This document shows, in pieces, positions 34,228 through 43,238 of a stretch of DNA of 64,000 nt. Both the position numbers and the translations under genes were made by a program. Source of the DNA: Terriglobia bacterium. Its GTDB lineage: Bacteria > Acidobacteriota > Terriglobia > Bryobacterales > Bryobacteraceae. A model generated the notes under the pieces. It was not told the origin of the DNA and made no database searches. It saw nothing but the letters and a program-made list of their open reading frames with translations. The stretch is from assembly GCA_020073305.1 (NCBI GenBank), contig JAIQFK010000017.1, forward strand, positions 62,001 through 126,000, given 5' to 3'. The number at the start of each line of letters is the position of its first letter. Position 1 is the first letter of the stretch.

Positions 34228-36362
34228 CACTGGGCGTTCGCTTCCAGGCGGCCGCGCAGAACGGTAATCGAAGCTTTGGGCAGAGTGAACGTGGCTTCCG
34301 GGCTTCCCGTTACGACATGGGCGACCGGCGGCCCGTCGGGGTCAGGGTGACTGTTCGGCCCGTCGTTCTTCCACACGTACTGCTCGCTGCCGAACGTAAC
34401 CTGAGTGACCGGTCCGGAAAAGGACGCGCTGCTGTGTGTCTTGGAATTCTCGAAAACCAACCGCACCGGATGTGGGCTGGTCTCGTCACGATTGACCAGC
34501 ATCAACGACCAGTTTCCGTCGGGACGATGCACCGCATAGGAGGTAACCAGCACGTCGCCCTCGCTGTCCTGAATGCCGGTTGAAGAGGCGTACATGTGAT
34601 GGACGCCGGAGCGGTGCGCTGCCCATTCCAGATTGATCATATGGGCGGCCCAGTAAAAAGACATGTACCCCTTGATGTTGTAGTCGCGGTCAGAAACGAA
34701 GTTCGACCAGGAAGCGTAGCCCAGGCAGGTGTTCTGAACATCCTGCGGCTGAATGGGCGAATGGTAGTAAGCGGCGCCGCCACCTTCGAAAAACGCGCCG
34801 ATGCTGTCGGCCAGCCACAACCCGCCCCAGATGGTGCTCATGGGGCCTGTGAGCCCTGCGGCGACGCTGCTCTCGGTCACCATGAGCGGCACTTTTTGCG
34901 GCACGCCGTCGTTTCTCCACACCTGCAAAATCTGCTTCATCAGTTTCGGTTCCTGGTACAGAGTCTTCCACGTGATGTTGCAGCGTTCGAAGGGATAGTG
35001 CTCGAAGGAAACAAACGCGAGATCAGAGAGGCGTCCGTGGGCCTTCAGGTAGTCGATGAAGCGCCCCATCCAGGATGTGCGGCCCTGAGCGTCGGGCCAC
35101 ACGCGGATGTCTTCGTTGACACCTTCGAAAACCGGCCCGCCCAGTTTGAGTTTGGGATCGACTTTATGAATCGCCGTTGCCCACTGGAGATACAACGCGC
35201 CATAATCCTCCGGCATGGCATGCTTGCCGTCGGGTTCCTCGCCCATTTCGACATAGCTGATGGGGTAGCCGCGCTTCTCGATGTACGCAATCTGGGCGGC
35301 GGCATCGTCGGGCGTGCCGTAGAGCATGGTGACCGGGATCATCGCGGGCTGGTTGTTGGTCAACCCGCTGGTGAAGAAAATATCGAAGCCGCTGTGCTGC
35401 TGGCCGCCGGTCGCGTTGACATCCGCCGCGGAGTGCCACGGATCAATCGAGGAGGAACAATACTCGGGTGCACGCGCGCCGGTCGCGACATCGACCAAGG
35501 CGCCATTCGCGTCGATGCTGCCGGCATGGATTTCCTCAATGGCGTATCCGACGCAGTTGCGCACATCGTCCGAGCCATGCACGTCGCAGGTGTTCGATGA
35601 TTCCGTCATGAGCACGCGCAGAAACCGGGTGGAGACGGGCGCTTCGGCGAGCTTGAGTGTCACTGTGCCGCCTTTGGCGTTCGTCATCGCGCCCGACGGA
35701 AAGGTCTTCCATTCGCCCTGCGGCCCACTGTCGAAATCGAGCGCGTCCTTACCCACCCAATATTCCACTCGATAGGTTACGGCGTAAGGATTGGCCCAGG
35801 CGATGCGTATGGCGCTGACCGGCTTCTCGGCTCGCAGATCCACGACAACCCATTGCGGGTGCAGAGAGTCGCTTTCGCCCGTGAACTTACTCGTGAGATA
35901 GGGATTACTCTTCCAATAAATAAGGTTGGGACCCTGCACGGGGCGGTCACCACTGGTGGAAAAGCCGCGGTGCGGAAGCGAGTAGGCCAGAATGTAACGA
36001 AGCGGCTGTTTGAGCTCCGTGCTGCCGGTGAAGTACCCGCTCTTGTTCGCCGCGTCGCTCCAGCTTCCGTTCTCGGTCCAGTGCCAGGCCGCCATACGGA
36101 GTTCGGTGTTGTTACGATACGTGATCGGACCCCAGCCTGCCGAGAGGGACTCCTGCACGATGTGCGGCGTGTACACCTTGTCAATGCCGGTGCGAGACAG
36201 GACGTCGATCGAGCTTCCCAGAGCGCTATCAGGATCGAACGAATTGATCTCGTGACCCGGCGTTGCGTCCACGTGAATGGTCGCAACGTCTTGGGCGTAG
36301 CCGCACAGCGTGACGATGAAAACTGCGGCGACCGTCGCGTCTCGAAAAATGCGTCTTGGCAT
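34227..36362 (-). CDS. Secreted glycoside-hydrolase-like protein with discoidin-type domain
   Basis: 711 residues. A signal peptide (1-24) is followed by a region with an F5/8-type (discoidin) carbohydrate-binding look (about 150-275: WVVVDLRAEKPVSAIRIAW and TRFLRVLMTESS). A TIM-barrel-like catalytic region follows, with possible acid/base YVEMGEEPDGKH and nucleophile VPLMVTESSVA, the spacing seen in clan A glycosidases such as GH39/GH30. A beta-sandwich tail closes the protein. The exact GH family cannot be assigned by eye. It is followed by a polysaccharide deacetylase, pointing to breakdown of an acetylated glycan. Confidence 0.7.
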   Translation of the reverse strand: MPRRIFRDATVAAVFIVTLCGYAQDVATIHVDATPGHEINSFDPDSALGSSIDVLSRTGIDKVYTPHIVQESLSAGWGPITYRNNTELRMAAWHWTENGSWSDAANKSGYFTGSTELKQPLRYILAYSLPHRGFSTSGDRPVQGPNLIYWKSNPYLTSKFTGESDSLHPQWVVVDLRAEKPVSAIRIAWANPYAVTYRVEYWVGKDALDFDSGPQGEWKTFPSGAMTNAKGGTVTLKLAEAPVSTRFLRVLMTESSNTCDVHGSDDVRNCVGYAIEEIHAGSIDANGALVDVATGARAPEYCSSSIDPWHSAADVNATGGQQHSGFDIFFTSGLTNNQPAMIPVTMLYGTPDDAAAQIAYIEKRGYPISYVEMGEEPDGKHAMPEDYGALYLQWATAIHKVDPKLKLGGPVFEGVNEDIRVWPDAQGRTSWMGRFIDYLKAHGRLSDLAFVSFEHYPFERCNITWKTLYQEPKLMKQILQVWRNDGVPQKVPLMVTESSVAAGLTGPMSTIWGGLWLADSIGAFFEGGGAAYYHSPIQPQDVQNTCLGYASWSNFVSDRDYNIKGYMSFYWAAHMINLEWAAHRSGVHHMYASSTGIQDSEGDVLVTSYAVHRPDGNWSLMLVNRDETSPHPVRLVFENSKTHSSASFSGPVTQVTFGSEQYVWKNDGPNSHPDPDGPPVAHVVTGSPEATFTLPKASITVLRGRLEANAQ

Positions 36363-36392
36363 TCAGAAGTGGCTCCCGCGCGGATTATATCG

Positions 36393-38027
36393 CTACGACC
36401 CGAGTTCGAGCACCAACTTGTTGACCGATGCCGGCGGAAAGCGATGCGTAAAGGCGGATCCTCGCGCCTCGATGATTTCTTCACGCGCCTGAACGACGCC
36501 GGGATCGGAAAAAGTGTTGTGCGCGTGAATATCCGGGTGCGCCAGCACGCTGAGCTTGCCGGACTTTGCCGTGGCGCCTCGCAGAACAATCTCCGTATCG
36601 AGCGGCCGGCTCGCATCCGTGTTCACCGCCGTCAGGACCAGGGTCTTGCCCTGGATCGAAGCCGAACCGGCAAGCCCGGTGACGCTCCAATTGCGGCCGT
36701 CGTCCCGAGCCGGATGCGCCGGCGCCGCGAACTGCGCGCGCACGGCCTGGGACCCGCGGTGCTCCGCGTACATTCGAAAAACGTGATAGTTCGGCGTCGC
36801 GACGAACTGATCCTCACGGGCGAGGAACAGGCAGTGCAGGTTATTGATTAACTGCGCGACGTTTCCCATGGCTACCTTGTCCGCATGCCGATGAAACGTG
36901 TCGAGAGTCAGGGCGGAGATCAGTGCGTCGCGCATCGTCGGCATCTGGCCGAACAAATAAGCCGGGTGCACTTCCGTTCCGGGGTTGTGCCATGCGCCCC
37001 ATTCATCGACCACGAGCTTGACGCGATGCTGAGCATCGATCTCGCCCATCGCCGCCCAGTGTTCGGTGATCAGAGGCTCCATGCGCGTGGCTTTGGCAAG
37101 CAGGCTGTACCAGTCGTCGACGGTGAAATCGACGGCTTGTCCCTTGCCCGATGTCCCACAGTAGTAGTGCAGCGCAAGACCGTACACTTTGCGCAGCATG
37201 TGCTTGCCTTTTTCCGTGAGCTTGTCGAGGAAACGGCGCGTCCAGTCGATGTCGCCGCCATTGGGACCGGAAGCGATTAGCGCCGGATCCACGCCGAACT
37301 GCGGCAGCCAGGCGGTGTAGCGGCGGAACTCGACGGCGTACTCGTCGGGAGCGAAATCGCCGCCGCAGCCCCAGCTCTCGTTGCCTACGCCCCAAAATCG
37401 AACACCGAAGGGATCTTTGTCGCCCTGGGACGCGCGCAGATCCGCGAGCGAAGTCAGGCCCGCGGGAGAGTTGCAATAGTCGATCCACTCGTAAAAATCT
37501 TTGGGCGGCAGGCTGCGCAGATTCGCGGCGAGGTAAGGCTGAGCGCCGACGAGGCGGCAGAAGCGGACGAATTCGCTTGTGCCGAACCAGTTCGGCTCGT
37601 ATTTTTGCGGGCCATCGGGCGCCTTGACCATGAACGGGTCATTGATCCAGAAATTCGCGCGCCGCGGCCGCTGGCCGCGGGGGCCGACGCCATCGCGCCA
37701 GTTGTAGCTATCGGCGAAACAGCCGCCGGGCCAGCGCACCACGGGCGGCTTGAGAGCGCGCAAGGCTTCTACCAGCGACGAGCGGATGCCACCCATGTTG
37801 GGAATCTTGGAGTTTTCGCCGACCCAGATGCCGTCATACACCACTCCGCCGATGTGTTCTGTGAAGTGGCCGTGCAGATCCGGCGAGATGGTTCCAATGG
37901 GTTCATCGGCAAAGACTTCGATATGCGCCTGGGCGGCTCGCGCGCTGCGCGCGGCTAACAGCCCTGCGCTAAGGGCCAGAAAGTCTCGACGTCGCACTCG
38001 GGTTTCCTCGCTTTCGAGAATTTGCAA
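36393..38027 (-). CDS. Alpha-L-arabinofuranosidase, GH51-like, Tat-exported
   Basis: 544 residues. A twin-arginine signal (RVRRRDFLALSAGLLAA) leads into the GH51 N-terminal strand FADEPIGTISPDLHGHFTEHIG. Further hallmarks are VVRWPGGCFADSYNWRDGVGP, the acid/base segment GVGNESWGCGGDF and the nucleophile segment VVDEWGAWHNPG. A C-terminal beta-sandwich (about 400-544) is present. The enzyme removes arabinofuranosyl side chains from plant polysaccharides. It lies 30 bases upstream of the larger glycosidase gene and may be cotranscribed with it. Confidence 0.9.
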   Translation of the reverse strand: MQILESEETRVRRRDFLALSAGLLAARSARAAQAHIEVFADEPIGTISPDLHGHFTEHIGGVVYDGIWVGENSKIPNMGGIRSSLVEALRALKPPVVRWPGGCFADSYNWRDGVGPRGQRPRRANFWINDPFMVKAPDGPQKYEPNWFGTSEFVRFCRLVGAQPYLAANLRSLPPKDFYEWIDYCNSPAGLTSLADLRASQGDKDPFGVRFWGVGNESWGCGGDFAPDEYAVEFRRYTAWLPQFGVDPALIASGPNGGDIDWTRRFLDKLTEKGKHMLRKVYGLALHYYCGTSGKGQAVDFTVDDWYSLLAKATRMEPLITEHWAAMGEIDAQHRVKLVVDEWGAWHNPGTEVHPAYLFGQMPTMRDALISALTLDTFHRHADKVAMGNVAQLINNLHCLFLAREDQFVATPNYHVFRMYAEHRGSQAVRAQFAAPAHPARDDGRNWSVTGLAGSASIQGKTLVLTAVNTDASRPLDTEIVLRGATAKSGKLSVLAHPDIHAHNTFSDPGVVQAREEIIEARGSAFTHRFPPASVNKLVLELGS

Positions 38028-38081
38028 AACAAAGCCAATTTTGATGTGCCGGGCTTCCGGTTTCCATCTTACAGCGGACGC

Positions 38082-38849
38082 TTATTTGGGCGGCATGCGA
38101 AGCGCTCCGTCGAGGCGGATGGCTTCGCCGTTGAGCATCGTGTTATCAATGATATGCAAGACGAGCTTGGCGAACTCCTCCGGCCGCCCGAACCGTGATG
38201 GGAACGGCACGGATGCGCCGAGGCTGTCCTGAATTGCCTGGGGCATGCCGCTCATCAGCGGGGTTGCGAAGAGTCCAGGTGCGATGGTACACACACGAAT
38301 CCCGAAGGCGGCGAATTCCCGGGCTGCCGGCAGCGTGAGCCCGACGACGCCGGCTTTGGAGGCCGCATAGGCCGCTTGTCCGATTTGCCCGTCGAATGCC
38401 GCGATCGAAGCCGTGAGCACGATGACGCCGCGCTCGCCTTCTGCCAGCACAGGCAGCTTTTCGAGATTGCCGGCAACAAGGCGCATGACGTTCAAGGTGC
38501 CGATCAGGTTCACCTCGACGACGCGGCGAAATGCATCGAGCGCCATGGGACCGCTCTTGCCGACGATCTTGCCCGCGGGGGCGATGCCCGCGCACGTGAC
38601 GAGGATGCGTGCCGGACCCTGAGCGGCTTTGGCGGTTTCCACGGCGCGTTCTGCGCTTTCGGCTTCCGCGACATTGCAGGGCACGAACACGCCGCGGATT
38701 TCGGACGCGACCGCCGCACCCTCTGCCTCATTCAGATCGAAGATGGCGACTTGTGCGCCGGCCGTTGCGAGCACGCGCGCCGCGGCTGCTCCTAATCCTG
38801 AAGCTCCTCCGGTGACGATTGCGGCATGGCCTTTTGCGTCCATTCCCAT
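38082..38849 (-). CDS. Short-chain dehydrogenase/reductase, HSD10-like
   Basis: About 255 residues of a classical SDR. The cofactor motif is TGGASGLG near residue 13, with D in IFDLNEAEG favouring NAD. The catalytic set is the Ser in LTASIAAFDG and the YAASK tetrad (Tyr and Lys). The pattern AYAASKAGVVGLTLPAAREFA and the tail FGRPEEFAKLVLHII match the type II 3-hydroxyacyl-CoA dehydrogenase (HSD17B10) branch. A longer frame from 38999 has no conserved sequence, so ATG at 38849 is used. The aidB-like gene on the same strand fits a fatty-acid or branched acyl-CoA context, but a repeat element separates the two. Confidence 0.88.
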   Translation of the reverse strand: MGMDAKGHAAIVTGGASGLGAAAARVLATAGAQVAIFDLNEAEGAAVASEIRGVFVPCNVAEAESAERAVETAKAAQGPARILVTCAGIAPAGKIVGKSGPMALDAFRRVVEVNLIGTLNVMRLVAGNLEKLPVLAEGERGVIVLTASIAAFDGQIGQAAYAASKAGVVGLTLPAAREFAAFGIRVCTIAPGLFATPLMSGMPQAIQDSLGASVPFPSRFGRPEEFAKLVLHIIDNTMLNGEAIRLDGALRMPPK

Positions 38850-38949
38850 ATCGTAATCATTCGCGGGTCGTGTAGAGGGGACCGTTGGCCGGCATGTCGC
38901 CCAAGGCGACACCCGCGAGAATGAAAATGGGGCAAGGGCTCGTACAAGA

Positions 38950-39028
38950 GGGGACAGGCACCACCGTCCACGACGAGCGTGCTGGTGGTTTGCGGGCAAC
39001 TCGATTAGGGACGGTGGAGCCAGTCCCC
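38950..39028. repeat. 79-bp imperfect hairpin repeat, copy A
   Basis: A 20-base left arm GGGGACAGGCACCACCGTCC and right arm GGACGGTGGAGCCAGTCCCC close a stem with two A-A mismatches. A 28-base variable centre lies between them. The element starts about 100 bases upstream of the SDR start and ends 5 bases beyond the aidB-like stop. The second copy at 40650 has the same length and orientation. It resembles REP-type intergenic elements; no transposase gene is in the window. Confidence 0.75.
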
Positions 39029-39032
39029 GGCG

Positions 39033-40622
39033 CTAGGCTGATGACCAGGCCGCTTGAAGGATCGCGTTGAAATCCGCACCGGGTGGAAGGGTGCCGAACG
39101 CGTGTCCGGAATTCCCTTCGAGCCGGGATGCGCAGAACGCATCGGCCACAGCAGGCGGACTGAAGCGGACGAGCAGAGAGGCCTGCAAGGCCAGTGCCAG
39201 CCGCTCAGCCAGCCGGCGCGCATCGTGCTCGGCCGGGCCGGCTCGAATTCCCGCGGCGAATTTTTCCACCCGCGGATCGCCCGCCAGACGGATCTCCGTG
39301 AGCACGCGTTCCAACGCCTCCGGCTCCTTCGCGATGGCGCGAAGCACATCCAGTGCGATCACGTTGCCAGAGCCTTCCCAGATGGAGTTGAGCGGCGCCT
39401 CGCGATAGAGGCGAGGCATCATGGACTCCTCGACGAAGCCGTTGCCGCCCAGACATTCGAGGGCTTCCGCTACGTGCGCGGATGCGCGCTTCGACACCCA
39501 GTACTTGCCTGCGGCGACCGCCAGCCGCGCGAACGCACGATCTCCTTCATCGAAGGCGCGCGCGAGCCGCAGCATCAACATGGAGGCCGCCTCCGACTCT
39601 ACGGCCAGGTCGGCCAGCACGTTGCGCATCAACGGCTGATCGATCAACACGCGTCCGAATGCATGGCGGTATCGAGCATGGTGCAGCGCTTCGACCAGCG
39701 CCCTACGCATCAAGGCCGCCGAACCGATCACGCAATCGAGGCGCGTGTGATGGACCATCTCGAGGATAGTCGCCACGCCGCGCCCTTCTTCGCCGATCAG
39801 ACGCGCCCAAGCGCCGTCGAACTCCACTTCGCTCGAAGCATTCGAGCGATTTCCCAGCTTCGGTTTCAGCCGCTGCAAGTGAAAGGCATTGCGCCGGCCG
39901 TCAGGCGTCCAGCGCGGCAGGAAGAAGCAGGAAAGCCCGCCTGGCGCCTGCGCCAGCACCAGGAAGGCGTCGCACATGGGCGCCGAGCAAAACCACTTGT
40001 GCCCATGAAGCCGGTACTCGCGATCGCTTCCGCGCTCGGCTCGCGTGGTGTTGGCGCGCACATCCGACCCGCCCTGCTTCTCGGTCATCGCCATGCCGAC
40101 GAGCACGCCGGCTTTCTCCGGCGCCGGGCGGAATGACGGATCGTAGCGTGTCGAGTGAATCCGCGGCTCCCACTCCGCCGCGAGTGCCGGCTCGCGCCGC
40201 AGCACGGGCACCGAAGCGTAGGTCATGGAGATGGGACAAACATGTCCGGCTTCGTTCTGCGATGCCAGCATCGCCAGCGCCGCTCTCGCCACATGGGCGC
40301 CGGGACGCGGGCACGCCCAGGGAAGACTATGGACGCCATGCTCCACCGCGAGCCGCATCACGTGGTGCCACGCGGGGTGGAACTCAACCTCGTCGCGCCT
40401 GTGGCCGTAGCGATCGTGCGTGTGCAGCACCGGCGGATATTCGTTGGCGAGCACGCCCCACTCGACCGCCTCCGCGGTTCCAACTTCCCGGCCGAACGCT
40501 TCCAGCTCGGCGCATGCCCAGTTCGCGCCTTCGCGCACGAGGGCCTCGCGCAACGCACGGTCGGTCGAAAACAGGTTGTAGTCGACGAGCGGAGGAGGCT
40601 GGTTCAGGACTTCATGATTCAC
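39033..40622 (-). CDS. AidB-like acyl-CoA dehydrogenase family flavoprotein
   Basis: 529 residues. The N terminus (NQPPPLVDYNLFSTD, FHPAWHHVMRLAVEHG) follows E. coli AidB closely, and CPISMTYASVPVL and ECLGGNGFVEESMMPRLYRE are the typical flavin/acyl-CoA dehydrogenase blocks. AidB binds FAD and DNA and is induced by alkylation stress, although its true reaction is uncertain; an isovaleryl-CoA-type activity is possible. The gene is bracketed within 30 bases on each side by the two 79-bp repeats, and it is the only gene between them. Confidence 0.85.
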   Translation of the reverse strand: MNHEVLNQPPPLVDYNLFSTDRALREALVREGANWACAELEAFGREVGTAEAVEWGVLANEYPPVLHTHDRYGHRRDEVEFHPAWHHVMRLAVEHGVHSLPWACPRPGAHVARAALAMLASQNEAGHVCPISMTYASVPVLRREPALAAEWEPRIHSTRYDPSFRPAPEKAGVLVGMAMTEKQGGSDVRANTTRAERGSDREYRLHGHKWFCSAPMCDAFLVLAQAPGGLSCFFLPRWTPDGRRNAFHLQRLKPKLGNRSNASSEVEFDGAWARLIGEEGRGVATILEMVHHTRLDCVIGSAALMRRALVEALHHARYRHAFGRVLIDQPLMRNVLADLAVESEAASMLMLRLARAFDEGDRAFARLAVAAGKYWVSKRASAHVAEALECLGGNGFVEESMMPRLYREAPLNSIWEGSGNVIALDVLRAIAKEPEALERVLTEIRLAGDPRVEKFAAGIRAGPAEHDARRLAERLALALQASLLVRFSPPAVADAFCASRLEGNSGHAFGTLPPGADFNAILQAAWSSA

Positions 40623-40649
40623 GGGTGGTCAGTTGCCCTTCGCCGAGGC

Positions 40650-40728
40650 GGGGATAGGCACCACTGTCCACGACTGGCGGTCCGGTCAGGTGTGACTGTT
40701 AGGATTAGGGACAGTGGAGCCAGTCCCC
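40650..40728. repeat. 79-bp imperfect hairpin repeat, copy B
   Basis: The same design as copy A, exactly 1,700 bases away and in the same orientation: left arm GGGGATAGGCACCACTGTCC, right arm GGACAGTGGAGCCAGTCCCC. Position 16 of the stem changes from C-G in copy A to T-A here, a compensatory change. The shared CACGAC and GATTAGG next to the centre are identical; the 28-base centre differs. It lies 28 bases upstream of the aidB-like ATG and 9 bases before the end of the aldo/keto reductase gene. Confidence 0.75.
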
Positions 40729-40736
40729 CGCGGGCG

Positions 40737-41699
40737 CTATGCGTGTGCGCCATCGCAATAGCGCGGCACAGCAGCACGCTGGTTGACGTCGCGCTTCCAG
40801 TTCTCGAGCCGCGGACCCGCCAGGCTCTTCGCGTCTTCGCGGAGTTTGGCCATCTGTTCCTGCGACATGGGTTTGAACTGCTGTGCGATCCGGACATCGT
40901 CTTCGATCTGCCCGACCGTTGTGCAACCGAGCGCCAGGCAATGGATCGGCAGGCTGAGCACGTAGCTGAGGCAATCCTTCAAATGGATCTCCGCGAGCAG
41001 GCCGGCGTTTCCCGTGCTCTTCATGCCTTGAATCCCCATGCCGCGCTCGACGGCCACCGGCAGCACCATTTTTTCGAAGCTCAAGTACGAGGGATCGGCC
41101 GGGTTCAGGGGCATCAGGATCGTGTCGTACTTGTCGTAGTTCTTGAGCATCGCCAAGTGCACTTCCGGATCGTGATGCCCGGTGAAGCCCATGAACCGGC
41201 ACTTGCCGGCCTTCTTCGCGGCCTCGAACGCTTCGATAGCGCCGCCCGGAGCGAAGATCTGCTGGACTTCATCCATGGTGCTGACCTGGTGGATCTGCCA
41301 GAGGTCCAAATAATCGGTCTTGAGCGCCCGCAGCGATTTCTCGAGATCCTCTTCGGCTCCCTTGCGGCTGCGCTGCGGCGACTTCGTGGTGAGAAAGATC
41401 TGCTTGCGAAACGGCGGCAAGACGTCGCCGTAAGCCTCTTCCGACTTGCCGTTCCAATAAATACGAGCGCAGTCGAAATAGTTGATGCCGAGCTCATAGG
41501 CGCGCAGCGTGATCGCCTTGGCGTCTTCATAACTGCACAAGGGGAAGCGGCCGCCAGCCTGGCCGATGATGGTGAGTTTCTCGCCGGTCTTGCCAAACAC
41601 TCGCTTGGGAATATCTCCCGGCGCCACCTTGGCGGCACGGGCCGGGCCGAACGACAACCCCGCTACAGCGGAAGTCGAAATGAATGTCCTGCGTCGCAT
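40737..41699 (-). CDS. Tat-exported aldo/keto reductase
   Basis: About 320 residues. A twin-arginine signal (MRRRTFISTSAVAG) precedes a TIM-barrel aldo/keto reductase with the catalytic Asp/Tyr in YFDCARIYW, Lys in LTTKSPQ and His in WQIHQVS. Such enzymes reduce or oxidise sugar aldehydes and ketones with NADPH, though exported members may use a bound or alternative cofactor. ATG at 41699 has GGGGAGG six bases upstream and gives the clean signal; the longer frame from 41771 is rejected. It is divergent from the enolase-superfamily gene. Confidence 0.87.
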   Translation of the reverse strand: MRRRTFISTSAVAGLSFGPARAAKVAPGDIPKRVFGKTGEKLTIIGQAGGRFPLCSYEDAKAITLRAYELGINYFDCARIYWNGKSEEAYGDVLPPFRKQIFLTTKSPQRSRKGAEEDLEKSLRALKTDYLDLWQIHQVSTMDEVQQIFAPGGAIEAFEAAKKAGKCRFMGFTGHHDPEVHLAMLKNYDKYDTILMPLNPADPSYLSFEKMVLPVAVERGMGIQGMKSTGNAGLLAEIHLKDCLSYVLSLPIHCLALGCTTVGQIEDDVRIAQQFKPMSQEQMAKLREDAKSLAGPRLENWKRDVNQRAAVPRYCDGAHA

Positions 41700-41821
41700 C
41701 TTTTCCTCCCCATCAGAACTGAGGTACCTCCAGCATACTTCCGAAAGATCAGCTTCGCGAGGACGCACCACCCGCGCCTTGACAACCGTGCCGTGGTTTC
41801 AAATAATCGGAGCCGTGTGCC

Positions 41822-43087
41822 ATGCGGCGGCGGAACTTTCTAGCACTCGGTAGCAGCGCCGCGCTGGGACTCCTGGATAGCGTGAGTGCCATGCCGGTTC
41901 CCTTTCAAGACGAAAAGAGCAAGCTGAAAATCACGGGCGTCCGGCTGGTCCACACAAAGCCGAAGCGGCCGGTTCCCTCCTACCAGCCGGCGCCAGGCTC
42001 ATGGTCGACCGGCGGGGTGGAAGTGGCCAACCCCATGTCCGTTTATCCGGAATACAAGGCGCAGCGTTCGCTGTTCATGCCCGACCCCGGAAAGCTGGAA
42101 GGCTTTACGGTCGAGATCACGACCGATAAGGGCGTGAAAGGCTATGGAAGCGGCGGCATCGCCGGAGGTCCGATCGTAACCGGCCACTTCGCCAAGTTGC
42201 TCATCGGCGAAAATCCGTTCAACATCGAGCGGATCTGGGACATCCTCTATCGATCGAGCATGTACTACGGGCAGGCGGGAGTGGTCCCTCACGCCATCAG
42301 CGGCGTGGACCTCGCGCTGTGGGATCTGATCGGCAATGCGCTGGGCATGCCGGTGTACAAGCTGCTGGGCGGCGAGACCAAGCCGCGCATTCCCACGTAC
42401 TGCACGGGCAACGACCTGGAGCAGCACATCCAGTTCGGCTACAAGCGGCTCAAGCTGGCAGTGCCTTACGGCCCGGCCGACGGCCGCGAGGGGCTCAAAA
42501 AGAATGTCGAGCTGGTGAAGCACACGCGCGACTTGCTGGGTCCGGACGGCGACATCATGCTGGATTGCTGGATGGCATTGAACGAGCAGTACACCATTGA
42601 GCTGGCCGAGATGGTGGCGCCACACCGCGTCTACTGGATGGAGGAGTGTCTGCCGCCACACGATTTCGAAGGCTTCGGACGGCTGCGGGAGGCCATCAAA
42701 TCCACGCGCATCGCCACCGGGGAACACGTTTATTTCCGCTACGGCTTCCGGCATCTGTTGGAGCACAACGCGGCGGCCATCTGGCAGCCGGACATTCACT
42801 GGTGCGGCGGCCTGACCGAGTTGCGGCGCATCGCCGCGCTGGGCGCGGCGTACGACATTCCCATCATTCCTCACGCCGGCGGCGTGCAGGACTGCGTGCA
42901 TTTCACCATGGCCACGCCCAACGCGCCCTGGTCGGAGATGTTCATGCCGCCGCCGGGCGGCCCGCCCGAGGTCTACCGGCGTTACGAGGAAGACAACCAG
43001 GTCACCCGCGGCCCCGAAGGCGTCTACATGCGTCCTTCCGAGCGGCCGGGATTCGGCTGGGAAATCGAGGCGGCGCCTCTAACTTAA
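41822..43087 (+). CDS. Enolase-superfamily sugar acid dehydratase, L-rhamnonate dehydratase-like
   Basis: 421 residues with a Tat-like N terminus (MRRRNFLALGSSAALG). The mandelate racemase fold is shown by GVDLALWDLIGNALGMPVYK. The pattern MLDCWM, YWMEECLPPHDF, IATGEHVYF and QPDIHWCGGLTEL supplies the three metal acids and the Asp of the Asp-His pair, and IIPHAGGV the His. These blocks closely match L-rhamnonate dehydratase of E. coli rather than galactonate or gluconate dehydratases. The predicted export is odd because RhmD is cytoplasmic; the N terminus might instead be a poor Tat signal. Substrate is inferred, not proven. Confidence 0.8.
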   Translation: MRRRNFLALGSSAALGLLDSVSAMPVPFQDEKSKLKITGVRLVHTKPKRPVPSYQPAPGSWSTGGVEVANPMSVYPEYKAQRSLFMPDPGKLEGFTVEITTDKGVKGYGSGGIAGGPIVTGHFAKLLIGENPFNIERIWDILYRSSMYYGQAGVVPHAISGVDLALWDLIGNALGMPVYKLLGGETKPRIPTYCTGNDLEQHIQFGYKRLKLAVPYGPADGREGLKKNVELVKHTRDLLGPDGDIMLDCWMALNEQYTIELAEMVAPHRVYWMEECLPPHDFEGFGRLREAIKSTRIATGEHVYFRYGFRHLLEHNAAAIWQPDIHWCGGLTELRRIAALGAAYDIPIIPHAGGVQDCVHFTMATPNAPWSEMFMPPPGGPPEVYRRYEEDNQVTRGPEGVYMRPSERPGFGWEIEAAPLT

Positions 43088-43238
43088 CGCCGTGTTATTC
43101 TTCGAGAGGCGTTTCAGGACGCCACCGTGTCCGCGGGAAGGACTGCGTCCGCCTGAACTTGCTTTTTCCATTTCCAGCTTTCAATGAACTCTTTTCTGCC
43201 CGAGTGAGCGGACACCGGGCGCAACGAAAGGAGCTCAT

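Noticed and set aside
40155-41843. Long plus-strand open frame (562 codons) opposite the aidB-like and aldo/keto reductase genes
   Set aside because: It crosses two real genes and one repeat, has no family features, and would require coding through the hairpin repeat.
43127-43215. GTGTCCGC and GCGGACAC inverted pair before the ankyrin gene
   Set aside because: The arms are about 75 bases apart with no supporting stem between them; chance is likely in GC-rich sequence.
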